This document shows positions 47,622 to 60,660 of a DNA stretch of 64,000 nucleotides, piece after piece (the stretch's first letter is position 1; each line of letters starts with the position of its first letter). Both the position numbers and the translations under genes were made by a program. The notes beneath the pieces were generated by a model, which ran no database searches, was not told the DNA's origin, and saw only the letters and a program-made list of their open reading frames with translations. Source of the stretch: Lineus longissimus (lineage: Eukaryota; Nemertea; Pilidiophora; Heteronemertea; Lineidae); the NCBI RefSeq assembly GCF_910592395.1, contig NC_088314.1:1550001-1614000 (forward strand), in the 5' to 3' direction.

Positions 47622-50600
47622 GTAAGTCTGATTTTACTCTGATAACCCTCAGATCAGCTGTTTAGTTCAGGTATCTTCGGAATCCTTCTTGCTCGCCAAA
47701 GAGAAATATCTGCTGCGATGCTTATAGGAACTAGACAGTTCGTTTCACATGCATCATGCGAAAGCTTTATCCTTCTTCATACCGATTTTCTTAATAGGCG
47801 TATTCTTACTTTAGTTCCAACCAATGCCATGAGTTTGCAGCACTGGATCTGCCAGCATCAAAGTTCTCCGAAACCGTTACTTCGTTGATATTCTCGGAAC
47901 ACTCGTTTTTGCGATACTCGATTCTGCAAAAAAACTCTTGAGTTCCGCCAGTATTTATAATTCAGTAGGCCTGATACCAACAGCCTCGGTACCCTCGTTT
48001 TGAAATAATTTGTAAACGTTTGAAGCCAGACACACGCAGGAGCCTTACATAGTCTAGTGGCTGCACTGTTGACTACTGCGCGACGGATTAGGCTCACGCT
48101 TGAATGATCCTGGCTTCAACACAATAGCACAGTTGAGGAGCGAGGTTTGGCAAGCGGATTAGGCTCACGCTTGAATGATCCTGGCTTCAACACAATAGCA
48201 CAGTTGAGGAGCGAGGTTTGGCAAGCGGATTAGGCTCAAACTTGAATGATCTTGGCTTGAACACAATAGGACAGTAAGTGGAGCTAGGTTTGGCAAGCGG
48301 ATTAAGCTCACACTTGAATGATCTTGGCTTGAACACAATAGGACAATTGTGGAGCTTGGGTAGCGGATTAGCCTCACGCTTGAATGATCTTGGCTTTTAT
48401 CGAGGAGCTAGGTTTGGCCAGCGTGTCGAATTGCTCTGCAACCCGATTGACAGTGAATTCGTACTGTGAAATTATACATGCAGTGTGTTTTCATTCCTTC
48501 GATGTCAGGGTAAGCAAGACACCCTGGGACCAAGCATAAGAAGCTTTCGAAAGACCCCCTCATTGGCCAATGGTTCATTATGATCACTGCGTCCAAGTAG
48601 CGATAGAGAACAATGTTAGCTTTGGCCTAAATTGCTCTCACAAGATATTTTCTGAATCATTCATTTATGATTTGGATATCAATTTCGATATGGGACTGCC
48701 TTCTTTAAACAAGCAACGCCCGTTTCATAATAAAACCTTTAAAGGCAGGAATTCGAACATGATATCATGATACGAAAACGGGGTGAATCATCACGCATCG
48801 CTTCTCCGCTATCTTGTATTATCTCTCGTCATTGAATGCACTTTGTTCATTGTTGGTTCTCCGTCATTGAATGCACAACTATATTTTCCACCGAACATTG
48901 GGCATTCACAAACAGAAAAAACATCTTAAGCAGCGCATAAACACAAAACATAATGATATTATTCCTTCTAACTATGTGAACACACTCAGTATATCTATTA
49001 CAATAGACTAGTCATAAGAATTTATTGACTAAACTATTTAGAAGTTGGCTGTGTCCTCTTGTGAAGGAGTTCATCAATAAGTAATTTGCTACTCACTAAA
49101 GATTATTAGGCCGTATGCATATTGTAGAGTTTGGGATAAGCAGTCAAAGCTTTACTTTAAAGACATTGCGCTTCGGATTTTAAGGATTTTCATAGCTCTT
49201 TCACAAATGGTAAGTCCAGTTCTTGTCCTTAAAATACTAATGCGAATTGGATATATGTGTATTATTACATTCTTGTATTTTCATATTTCTGCCAAATCAT
49301 CTTCGTTGAACACTGAGCAGGTCGTTGAAAGATTCTTACGAATGGTTTAGCAATCGAGTTCAGGGGTAATCGGATAGATGGAGTATTTTGGTTCCAATGT
49401 TGCAGCGAGTTCGCAGCTGAAAATAGCCAAGAATTATGTTGGCTGAATTAACGACATTTGCGACAAAAGCATTATCGTGGCCACCTGTTGTGTGTCTCTG
49501 ACTGCTGTATTTTGTTGTCAGACCCAGAGTCCCTTGCTTCTGATCAAAGCTTAAGGCTCTACCTACGATGAACGGTGGTTGGCCATAGCTGTTCCAGGAG
49601 AACTCCCTTGTTACTGGAATTCTATCCTAGGACAATTACAACCTTAACACTGGAGATTTTTTCCATTTGCATTTTTCTATTTCCCATTCTTTTGATAAAG
49701 TACATGCGCTGACGTAACATAAATATCGCTTGCCGATATTCAGCTCTAATCCAGTAATTGATACAATAGATTATTGGTAGACGTCCCAAAAGGTTATTGA
49801 TTACTTATGACAAAATGTTACATACCAAGTACAAAAGTATTGGTAATATTAATTGTTATAAAGAATTTCTCAACAAGTTACAGGAGTTTGGCTCCCTCAC
49901 AGATTCCAATCATAGTTAGCTACTGGAACCTTTGGAACTGTTCAACTTGGTAGGTTTTGCGAGCGACACGGCCAAACACAACCATGGACTCCTTAGTGGT
50001 AGATAGATATTTAGCAATATGGGGTGAAAAACTGCCATGATGAACGATGATTTCAACCCTTCCTCAAATACACTTTGGACAATGGATACAAGCTTAGACG
50101 CTATCAATGAATTTTGGAATTTATTATCAATGTGTGTTGTTTGTTGGTGGCCATACACGATTCCACTCTATGAATCCGATATCTCCTTGGCTAAGCCCAA
50201 TAATCCAAATGGACTAAACATTTCGAATCAACAAACACTGGATGATTTGTCGTCTATTTCATCCTCGATTCACTTGAAGTCTGAAGCGTCCGTTTGAAGC
50301 TTCCTTTCGTCCATAAAGCCATCACAAGCCGCAACAGCAATGTTAATGGAATCTTTCTATCAACCCTGTAACTTGGAGTGATACAAACTAAGAAATATTT
50401 TCATTTTTATTTTGATACCTTTCCATCCTGGCAGGACCTCGGCCAAATCAACCTCCTCCGACTGGTAAATGCCTAGGGCTTCGTGGGAATAACTGAACAA
50501 AGGCAGCTGATCGCTACTCTCAGATAGGTGCTTGAAACATACTGTTATCAAAAAGATAACAAAAAATCTAACTCATTCAAAATGTATGTTGCATGTACAC

Positions 50601-50765
50601 AATAGATGCTGCCACGCTTTTGAGTGTGAGGGACCAGCTTGAATAATTCAAACTTGATATACCAATGTGTTTTTGTTAGAGGCTGTGATAAAAGTATAAA
50701 CTAGAGAACGTAGAGGGCCTACTACAACTTTTCATCAACATTTATCATTGGATGTAAGCTTACAA
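47622..50765. other. Non-coding stretch with a tandem repeat
   Basis: Contains the 71-bp array. A donor-like aaatggtaagt at 49211 has no upstream open ATG frame. No recognisable protein. Confidence 0.35.
48084..48425. repeat. 71-bp tandem repeat, five copies
   Basis: The unit begins cggattaggctcacgcttga; copies start at 48084, 48155, 48226, 48298 and 48364. Copies 1 and 2 are nearly identical and the later ones diverge progressively, the last being shortened. Minus-strand reading frames through it are repeat artefacts. Confidence 0.9.
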
Positions 50766-50850
50766 ATGAATGCTGTGACTGCCCACATTACCAACATGTT
50801 TCTTCGGCGTAACGCAAAGAGGAGATTCGAAAGGAAACCAGTTATAACCG
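50766..50850 (+). CDS. Candidate alternative first coding exon (28 codons plus one base)
   Basis: ATG frame MNAVTAHITNMFLRRNAKRR, then FERKPVIT, ending at a strong donor (ACCG, then gtaaga) in phase 1. The basic segment FLRRNAKRRFERK resembles the style of the 41383 and 54795 candidates. No domain recognised. Confidence 0.48.
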
Positions 50851-53800
50851 GTAAGAGTTAATATTCCTGTATTCTTTCTATTGGAAAAAGTCCATCTTCT
50901 GTATTCAATTATTTCAACTTCTAAAGTCCCACACAGACTTGAAGCAGTGTAGCCAATGCTGCCACTGTTTTATTCCAGTGGAAGTTCTTATACTTAGAAG
51001 TCGTCGTAAGCCAGCGATATTTGCCTTAAACCAAGGTCAATATTTTCAATTCTCGATACCAATATTATGATATCATTACAGCTGATACCGCCTGCCCTGG
51101 TCCGCTATGAATTTGAAATGTTAAGTATGTCAATAGCATGTGACCAATCGATTTCTTTCCCAAATATACGTGAATTGAACACAACTGCTTTGTTCTTCGA
51201 AATCTGACAGGATTTTGAAGGATGCTGCACAGCCGTTCATGAATTTGATTGATGACTCGAATTTATTAAAACTGGCGGAGAAAATATGAAACGAATCAGA
51301 GAAATCGGCAACAAACTGCAGATCTTATTGACAATAAGTGAACATTTATGTCATGAGATAAACTGATATTTTGAAACGTTTCATCCTCTTGAGACATTCT
51401 CCTTCACGCTGCGAACCAAAACATGCCCATGTCTTCTGTGGTTAAGTGCGAGAAACGGAAGGTTATCCTTGAGATTCCTTTGATATCAGCACCCACTTTG
51501 GACGTGATGAAAGCTTTGGTTCTCCTCAATGAAATATCACAGCGCGGCGTCTATTAGGGCGCCTCCGACTCGAGATAATCGTGCTGTTTGCAATCAAAGT
51601 GCCGTGTCTCAGAAACACCGTGAAGTCATCTAGAGTTATCAGGTACACTGAGCTCTCGAGGATGGCCTTTCAATGAGAAATGTCGTGGTCTGTTTATTTT
51701 GTTTATCAAAACTGTAATGGCAAGCTTGTGAAAACTACCAAGTAGTCAGCTTTCACTTCTGCCGCATCAGGCAAGCATTGGTGCGTGATCGCCCGGCGTA
51801 AGCGTCTCCCAAGGGTGACCTCCGTAGCCAACCATCGGTGCCAATCTTCTCGGAGGCGGACCCAAGGTTGCTTAGTATGCCACTGGTCTCGCTGGCTGTT
51901 AATACGGTTGCTGTGAAGGCAATTGACACGATCATTGGGGCAGACTCCCCGGTGCCAATTCGGACCAGAGGGGATAGCAGTATTGACTTGGTCTTTTGTC
52001 ACCAGATTTCAGTAGTAAGAGTGGGTGTCAGGTACCATTGACTTGGATTAACAAATGTACGATCCAATCGTGAGAAGTCATCGAATCTCACGCGACTGTT
52101 GCTTCTAGCTGGGGCAATCTTGATAGTACTACACTAAGTGATTCTGTTCGGGATCGTGCGTCCACGGCTCTGTTCTCGCAACCCTGGTTCTATGTCAGCG
52201 GTCTTAATGACATTAGGCATTTGACAGAGACATTTGACTTTGGTTTGAAAGGTGTTTTATCTCAGTCTTTGAAAAGTGCTTTACAGTCACCCATGTTAGT
52301 TGGTTTACCCTCATCCCTTGCTGTAAGGTGTTTTACCGTCATCTCTGTAAGGTATGTTTTCAACAACCTGACCAGTATCTTTCTGCGTCTTAGGCTTGTG
52401 AGCTTACATAGAAATGGCAGTAGATGGATAGAATGTTTGATTAGCTGCTTCGTGAGCCCGAAAGTTCCCAGTCGACGATCATCTGATCAGATTACACCTC
52501 CCACCCCGGGTAATTATCACATCCCCGGAGGCATCCTTTGCCGTCGATGACACCAATCAGCTACCATCAAGTCAACGGTAGATCTTCGGCGGCGTAAGAG
52601 TTCTTTGAAAGCAACCTTAGTTCCATGACATTGCAATTTCAGCACTGTGGAATCAAACAAAGGCATACCCTGCCTTGATCTTCTTAACTTGCGCGATGTC
52701 GGATTGAAAGAGACTAAGAACTTGTTGCTGATATCGTTGGCATCTAGATTCTGACCATTTTGGGGCGCAAGAAAGTAATATAGTGAAGAATGTGACATGC
52801 GATCAGGATACAGATCCAGCAATCACACCAGAATCAGAAGTCGTCATTACAAGCCCATGTTCTCAATCCCTGTTGCATTCATACCTAATCAATTTATTGG
52901 CAAAAAAAACCAGAAAATTCCTATCAAAAAGGCAATCATCAGGCGTGTAGAGTTCTCGAGACGCAGCCTCATATATTTTTTTCTATCCCACTCGAAGAAA
53001 CAAAGTAAGGACATAGTCGACCAAATTGTGGAATGAGAAATTACTTGCTGACGCTTGGTTGTGATAGATTGGTTCAATGTGTGCTGGATCTTAGTGCGAT
53101 CATTTGAGCCTGCAGTAGCTACCATCCTTACCATGTTATGTACCGCACTCCTCTAAGTACGTAAGTTACGTAAAAGCTCGGTAGCGTGCTGGTTAAGGTT
53201 ACCAACTCTCACTCCAAAGGTCGGTTCGAACCCCGGTGCAGTCGACTCTTTGACTTTGTCCTTGAGGTGTGCGCTGAGATGTACCTGCCACTGATAGCCC
53301 ATAGAGCCAATTGTGGCGACCTTGTTGTGAACGGCACTGGGCCCAATTAGTCGATCGGCGTTAGAGACAAGCGCCCGACTAGTAAAGCGTTACTGCAAAC
53401 GCCGACTGAGCAACTGGACCCTGGACGGTGGAAAGCGCTTCATAAAAACCGCCATTAGGCTACATGTGTTGTTATCAGTCGATGTTATTATCAGTCTTCG
53501 CTTCTTCTCTCCGGTTATCTTGGCACAAATCCTCCCATTCCCGTGTTACATTATTCTGATTAGGTAAGAAAAACAAGGCGAACCAATGCCCTAGAGATGT
53601 TATAGTCGAACAGTCTAAGGATTACGTGGAGACGCAGCCTCTTTTTATAACACAATGATTGCTGCAAATGACAGACAGAAACGACATCAGCTGATAAAAA
53701 ACACTCTCATCTAAATCGCAAGCTGAGTAAACTGTTTGACACGCTCTCATCTGAAGGTCAGCCATCCCATTTGGTCTCCTGATGCCTATTCAAAATCCAG

Positions 53801-54794
53801 AATGGATGAATAAAAGAGTACGGTTTAATTATTTATCATAGGCATCATTTGAAACATATAGCTTTTAACTCCAGATCGTGCACTCCTTATGCTCTGGCTT
53901 CAGCAATGAGAGAATTGGAGATTCGCTTGGTACAGTACATGTACATGTACAGTATTTAGAAAGCTGATATCATAGGCACTAACCAGAGAGAGCACCATTT
54001 ATCTGTATGATGGTGTTTAATATTTGATAGCTAACCAACGTTTGGAGTCGCCATAGAGGACCACTCATGTCGGCTTGGAAGATTTTGTTTCGGTGCCAAT
54101 TCCACAACATGATGTTGTTTGGCCCTTCATGGAGGGATCTATTTGGAGAGAGTTCATAAAATGTAGCAACATTTACCCAGAAATAAAATCGGGCACATTG
54201 TGAGACCCTCCAGCAGCCTTATCTAGAGTCAAGAAATGACATCCTTCTTAAAGAGCTTTCAAATGAATGGCCGAGTGCATTGGTTCCGACAGTTAACTCG
54301 GCTTTCGGACTAATACCTTCGAACCATCTGGCTTAGACAGCTGGTAACGTGGCAAATAACTGACTCTGACCAGCATCAAAATCCATCGCTTGTAAAATTA
54401 TCAACACAGATTGTCAATACCCGTTACGACAGACTCGCCGAAGACTCCTGCCAACCGTTCCGTTACCACGCGGCAGCGCTCTTAGCGAAAGCAACCATCA
54501 AGAGCGTACTACCTGCTTGGTGGTTGTATTATCAGGATACGACGCGGCTCATCATCGCCCACACAGAAGCTTTTTTACCACGTTACTCCACAGATCCTGG
54601 AATTATCATTTGCATTTGAAAGGCTAGTTATACTTTTCGCCTGAGGACAACGGCTGCCCTAGATACTCAACAATTCTCTCATTCATAAAGGAATATCACG
54701 ATTAAATGGTGTTTTTATTTCTCATCATAACGTGTTCAGTCGTGTGTTAAGACAGCTATAGTTTAACTACTGGAGTAAACTCCAAGATACCAAG
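50851..54794. other. Non-coding stretch with a SINE-like element
   Basis: Open frames at 51706-52041 (both strands) and 52221-52550 are somewhat GC-richer than surroundings but show no recognisable family and no phase-1 donor. A SINE-like element lies at 53172-53455. Confidence 0.35.
53172..53455 (+). mobile_element. tRNA-derived SINE-like element
   Basis: The head reads gctcggtagcgtgctggttaagg (A-box-like) and ggtcggttcgaaccccgg (a near-consensus B box) with tRNA-like spacing, followed by a non-tRNA body of about 200 bases ending near cataaaaaccgccattaggc. This is the usual structure of a tRNA-derived SINE. I see no clear target duplication. Confidence 0.6.
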
Positions 54795-54858
54795 ATGATC
54801 AAAAGACTGGTTGGCCAAAAGAGAAGGGTTACTTTCCCTGATATTTTGGTTACGAAAG
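54795..54858 (+). CDS. Candidate alternative first coding exon (21 codons plus one base)
   Basis: ATG frame MIKRLVGQKRRVTFPDILVT and K, ending at a strong donor (GAAAG, then gtaaga) in phase 1. KRRVTF fits a basophilic-kinase site. Short but with a good donor and the same basic style as the series. Confidence 0.45.
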
Positions 54859-57056
54859 GTAAGAGTATTATACCTTTCGATATGAATGTGTAAAGGAGTT
54901 TGTAATTTGTTTGTAATTGTGTTTTTTTGCGGTAGTTTAGTTGTACCGTAAACATGACCAAGACTATTTGTGTACTTGTTTTATTGGGTCAATGGTTTTT
55001 GTGCCAGGAGTGTCTGGGGTAGAAGAGGGGCGGCCTTTCCCGATAACCTGGGCTATTAGCTACCGGTGTAGAAGTGGAAAATATTCCGCAGGAAAAAGTG
55101 TCCGGTCCTATTATATTGAGTTATGGTTGAAGGATGGTATATGGTTCTATGGAGGCCATGTCCGTCAATAGCTCAGAGTTTAGTGCTCATGATATAATCC
55201 TTTACTCCCCGGACATTCTCATGACATTGCAAACTCCTCGTACCTCTTAGCTCAGTCAGGTATGCAAGTTTTCTGCAACCCATTTGTACTTGAAAACAAA
55301 TTACAATATGCCGTTATGGAACCGGGAGGGGTTAGGGGCAGGATGAATGGGGAAGATTCATATTTTTCATAGATAGCAAGTTTTATTGTTACGCCTTTTG
55401 TACTGTCATAACAGTATTTGATACCAACGAAATAGAACGCACGCGCTGCGTCGCCTCAAAAGGGTGACTAACGCTTAGCAAATAGTTTGTGCAATTTGTT
55501 TATCAAATATCAGCCCCTTGTCGCCGATGCCAATTATATAGATTTATCGCCTCAAATATGTGATTTCACCCGACTACCAATTCGTTGAACAGACAATCTA
55601 TTGCTGTAGGGTAGAAAGTCTTAAGGTACACGCGACCTATCAATTCCTCCTCAGCACTATCATAGTTATGATACAGGTATCTTGTCCTAAGTGAGGCTGG
55701 GATAAGCGAGAATGAGAGCAGTGAAAGCGGGTCTCTTGATTTTGCACTTTAGCAGTGTAATTGGTAACAGTTACATTGCTTCAGCCTAATTGTTCACCCT
55801 TTTGGAGACAGGACCAGTGGAATCCGTTCGCTTTGAGGCGTTGAAATGAAAATCTTCCTGAATGGTACGAGATTCATCAGTAAACGAGCGATGCTGCTCA
55901 GGACATCAATAGATGACAGATGCACTCCGATCGCAAAAGTACATCTCACTTCTGTATATTGGAGTTGTGTCAGATATCGTCAACAACCTTTACCTCTTGC
56001 AATCAGAAAGCTTGTATCACGTTTTTATGGCTGGTGAGATTTTGCTGAACATATGCCGTATTAAAGCAGCTTACCTCTGAATGTCGACTGAAACCCTATC
56101 ATTCTGCTTTGAAATCGTACTTTTAAAGCATCTTACCATCTTTGCAAAGAGCATGTGTGTTTCATGAGTTGGTTGTTTGAGTTGGTCTGCTCCTGAGATA
56201 ACTTTCAAAGGTTTTGTTTAAAGAGAAGATATTGCTTACAACACAGATGCCTTATGCATTGTTATAAGCTGAAAGCATTGTGTTAGCAGCTGTTTTGTGG
56301 CGGGATACAGTGCATCAGCTCCACGCAGCCATGCGCACATAAGGTTAGATAAACCTAGGATCCCGTTGATAAGTACCCCGTGCAATTAACTGATCGTTTA
56401 TACCCGGAAGACGATATTGTTGGTACGATACTTTATTGTCACCACCCTAAACCTTCTCTGAGGCATTAACGTTTCCTTGGTGAATTTCCGAAAGCTTGGA
56501 GCGGTCGCTGTACGATTTTTATGAAAAATGCTTTATCTGCACAAATTCAAACCAATTCAATTTCAGCAGATCGCATGTGATTTCCATTCGCAGTGCATTC
56601 GGCACAGTCGCTGCATACTATGTGGACACGAAGGCTTCCTAACACTGCCTTGGTATTGGCAGTTCAGCAGACTGCACCAGAGATGTAGAAGCAGGTTTGA
56701 AGGATGCTGAACTAGTGACAAGTGGTCAATACTAAGAAATGATATGCCAACATTGGCCGCTTGTTTACTGCGTGGGATATCAGAAGCGGCTCCGTTACAA
56801 ACCGCACACTTCGGTGGGTGGATGACAGTTTTGACGTGTCATAACGTCATATCGCCTTCCACCATACACATGATACACCCTTTGGGAAAGCCTTCTGTTT
56901 CTCGCTGAGGTTTGATGATAAACTGCGGCTGCCGTCGGGATAAACTGTCATTGTGGCTGTATTATATGTCGTGGTGACGTACACGTAGGAGGCAAAACGC
57001 TTAGTGTTATTATGTTGGGCTATCGCTAGACATTGGAAGCATTCATGATGGTTCCC

Positions 57057-57751
57057 TCATTGATTGACTGATTCTCGTTCCTTATAATCTTCCGAGTCCC
57101 CCACCAAATTCAGGTTCATTCTGTTCATTATTTCGTTTGGCCTATAATAGTCCATGGTTTCATCTTTGGTACAGTTTGCCTCACGATAAGCTGCACTTGA
57201 TCCAGTTGAAACAGAAGAACCATATCTTACAGTACTTAGGGACAAGTCTCGTTCACTTCATGATGTAGATAACTCTTCGTCGTGCATTTCGAAGCTATAC
57301 CGTTCCAAAGGTGATAGATTATTCTGCTGTTTCTATAGCTGTTCCTAGGCACTTTGTTGGTATCCATGATTACACTTGTAGATGTTTGAACTCTTTGTCA
57401 TTGAAACTGATCAAAAGGTTCACTCAGCAAACGCATCTTTGACAGTACGATAGACAGAGGCGGAAGCTTTCTGCCTGATGTGTCACTATCATGCGCCTCA
57501 TACTGAAAGCGTCTCTTTAGAATTACAATAGGGTCTAATGGCACGTTTCTAGTTGGTCATGTTGTCTTGAGACAATCTGAAGAGAGACCCCGGGCTCTTG
57601 CTAGTCTTTCTTTCGTTTCTATGTAGGGATATAACTCCGAGAAATAAAGCATTTTCCGGTTTGGACCTAATTCTCCATTCCACTGAGAACGTGGAAATAT
57701 ATCGTATTGTTCGCTAAGCCAGAGGCTTTGTGAACATCCCACTCCAACCAC
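57057..57751 (-). pseudogene. Possible decayed coding remnant
   Basis: From high to low coordinates, one minus-strand frame reads through SQSLWLSEQYDIFPRSQWNG and ELGPNRKMLYFSELYPYIET, meets a TGA, continues in the same frame as VPLDPIVILKRRFQYE and LPPLSIVLSKMRLLSEPFDQ, meets another TGA, then shifts frame to a serine-rich tail (VRYGSSVSTGSSAAYREANC) ending at 57057. Residue usage looks protein-like, but no family is recognised, and chance frames of this size are common. Confidence 0.2.
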
Positions 57752-60176
57752 TCAGTACAACAAATACTCGTACATTAATGACTCTTGCCGTTGATTATCA
57801 GGTGTGTGCCCCTATCGCCCTGATCAGGAGGAAATTCGGTCAAGTCACTGTACACCAGCTATCGATTCATGTCAGGATCTTCATCACAGCTATCTGCTTG
57901 CTCTGTGAAGACATTAAGGGATGTTAATCTGGCGAAGTGATTACAACATCACATAGATTGCTGACGAGACTCTATACAAAGATCACATACGATTGGGTTA
58001 GGAATGATAAAGGTCTGTCACCCCTAGGCGATTGGTTTCGGTTCCAGTTCCTCCCCACCCCACCGCCAGTGTTAAACCAATTCCTGCATACCGTAACGAC
58101 AACCACAAATAACTTAAAGCGAACTGGTCAGACCCGTCTTCTTAGCTTGTTGGATGTTTCAAAGGTGTTTTCCTCCTCCCGCAGGCTTTTTAATGTCACA
58201 CGTTGTACTTGGCGTTGTTCAATTAAGATACCATTGTCGGGGGTCACGGTCCCTAAATGCCTAGGACACTCAAAGTCAGTCTCATGCAGCGCGTGCTGAG
58301 AATGATTGACAAGAATTGAAAAGAAGTCGATCGCAGAATTGGCCTGATTTGGCCGCTAGCCTCAGTTCATTCGGTGCAGATATCCCGATATTTTGATAAG
58401 ATAGTAGATAAGGAAAAACATGCTGAATGCTAGTTCTCGGTTGCCTGTGATGCGGCGTGAGGGGTTACGGCGTAGTGGCGCTGTTATCCTCTGACACTAT
58501 AATTCACTGTTCACCGATAGCATACACTCGCTCCTAATCATTTTGTTCTGTGGTAAAGCTATTAAAGACAGTAATTGATGTCAGAAGGATCCAAAAACTA
58601 CTTTCAATGTCAAGCAGTGGCTTCTCTTAAAGAAGATAACACCGCCATTGCGTGATCAACGATTTCGCCAGCTTAACCGACGAAAAAACGAATCTCATCT
58701 GAATAGTTCGTACATTTGTATCAGGATGTAATGGAAGTTTAAAGCCACTAAAGTAAGACACATTATCGTAGATCACTGAATGCTGAGAATCTCGCACCGT
58801 CGAGACACCGTCGCGGATTAATGTAAGATGTTCTGATGTGTGTGATCATAAACTTCCTCATCCAGGGGTTGCGAAAAGCTATTTACGGTGTGGGTGGATA
58901 ACAAGGAAAGGAAACGTATCAATGAGAAATAATGGTGAAGTTTGGTTCAGGATGTCTTCCCCGTGTCTTATGCTGTTGTCCTCGAACTCATTATGGCCAA
59001 TTTACTTTCATGTCGGTCCTCGCGTTACCCTTGTGATTTGTGAATGTGACGAACTGTACTGGCCTTGCATCCCTGGTTGGCTACGTTTTCTTATTACTAA
59101 CCATATCCAATGGTTGTCCCTGATATCATCAACGGGAACTCCTATGAAGCATGTCTAGTGACACTGGAAGCTGTTGCCTTGAAGGTCATACTCTCCCATG
59201 ATTGACGTCAACCGTTGACAGGTTTGCTACATTTCTTTTCATCTGTATTATATTGACGGAACGGTGTTTAATTTGGGGAGTACGATCGATAGAGCCTTAC
59301 ACAGAGTGATTATTAGTGATATTTAGAAATCACAACTGAAATACCATGACCCCATCATACATACAAATGCATACTCATCATTAGTTCAAAGATCATGCCG
59401 ACATTTCATATTTGATCGTTAAAGAGTAAGCAATTAATCAATCAAGGCTAATGAGGTCAATTTCAAATAGACGGTGAAGATGATGAATCTGCATGACTTA
59501 TCTAGTGGCAGCAATGGCTTGTAAAGAATATTCAAAAGTCTGCGTCGGACCGCTAGTTCAAATATCAGATTCAACTGCTCTTCAACTGCTGTATCAGAAT
59601 ATCTCGAAGTTCAAAATACGTTAGCTGTTTCTCCATTATTCACGTCAATACATGAACATCACTGGTAATTTAACCGGTAAATCTACTAAAGACGACACGA
59701 TTGATCGTTTAGGAGATCGAGGGCAGAATAATGAATGAGACCCCGGAATAAGAACACGCCACACGATATCTTATCATTCCCAGAGTTTCGTATCGTTTCG
59801 ACAACAAATTCTGAAGTAGACAATTTGTCAAAACGCGATTCTAATTGCAGTTGAGTTCACAGCTTTGTTGATCTCTAAGATATAGATCACAGGAAAGATC
59901 CGACGGAAATTTGACAAATTTGAAGATGGCGACTCATCTGTAAACCTGGGAAATCTACAGGCTACTATCATTCCCGTTTTTTGGTATTTGGCATTCGAAA
60001 ATTGCTGCGCACGAAGTCAATTCCGTCATCATTCAAATGTCTTTCTTAATCTTCAAACAGAAAATTACATTGGCATCGATGCTTGAAACCTTATGTTGGA
60101 TCAGCGAGAGATGAAATCGAATGAGTAGAAGTCGTGTCAAATAGCATCAACATCTAATCTACACAAGATGGTTTTA

Positions 60177-60660
60177 GCGCTCTTTGGCATTTAAAATATG
60201 TTTTAAATGCATAAGGTTGACAGTACCATATCTTTGAGCTGTGTTTAAATACAACCGAGTAGCTGGTCGTACTAAATATTTCGTTTTGTCATCAATATCT
60301 TCTTCTTCGTCTTCAAACCGAGTTGAAAGTAAACACCTTGCGGTACTGGCATCGCCATTAAGAAGTGATCTAATCAAATGAAAATTTAACGACCGTAAAT
60401 TGGCCTGCGGCGTCTTTCAGATGTTTGAAAGGTGGCAGGATTGGAGATTTCTTAAAGACAAGATGTCGTTTACTCGTCACTGAAACTGGACAACGCGCTT
60501 TGAAAGACCAGAACAAAATGCTTTGGTCAGACAGTCCAACGGCTATGGAATGGTCAGGAGTAAAAATTGGAAGAAAAGCATTTAATTTCAGATGAGTATA
60601 TTTAGCTCTAGCCTTCTCAACCCAGCTACAGAGTTGGCTTAGACTTGTCTCCAGCGTCAT
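60177..60660 (-). other. Unrecognised minus-strand reading frames
   Basis: An ATG frame of 96 codons (start MTLETSLSQLCSWVEKARAK, including IFTPDHSIAVGLSDQSILFW) runs straight into an overlapping second frame with an acidic FEDEEEDIDDKTKYLVRPAT segment. The pair could be a frameshifted remnant or chance. No splice signals or family features support a gene. Confidence 0.2.

Noticed and set aside
48165-48377. 70-codon minus-strand frame with repeated SSQDHSS motifs
   Set aside because: It is a translation artefact of the 71-bp tandem repeat.
53483-53556. ATG frame MLLSVFASSLRLS reaching a good donor gtaaga
   Set aside because: An in-frame TGA lies two codons before the donor, so no coding junction is possible.
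58781-58823. ATG frame MLRISHRRDTVAD before a gtaaga donor
   Set aside because: An in-frame TAA directly precedes the donor.
37319-59676. Assigning the alternative-exon array to a named gene (PDE4, plectin/spectraplakin or calcium channel beta)
   Set aside because: The short N-termini match none of these families recognisably and the shared downstream exon is outside the window.
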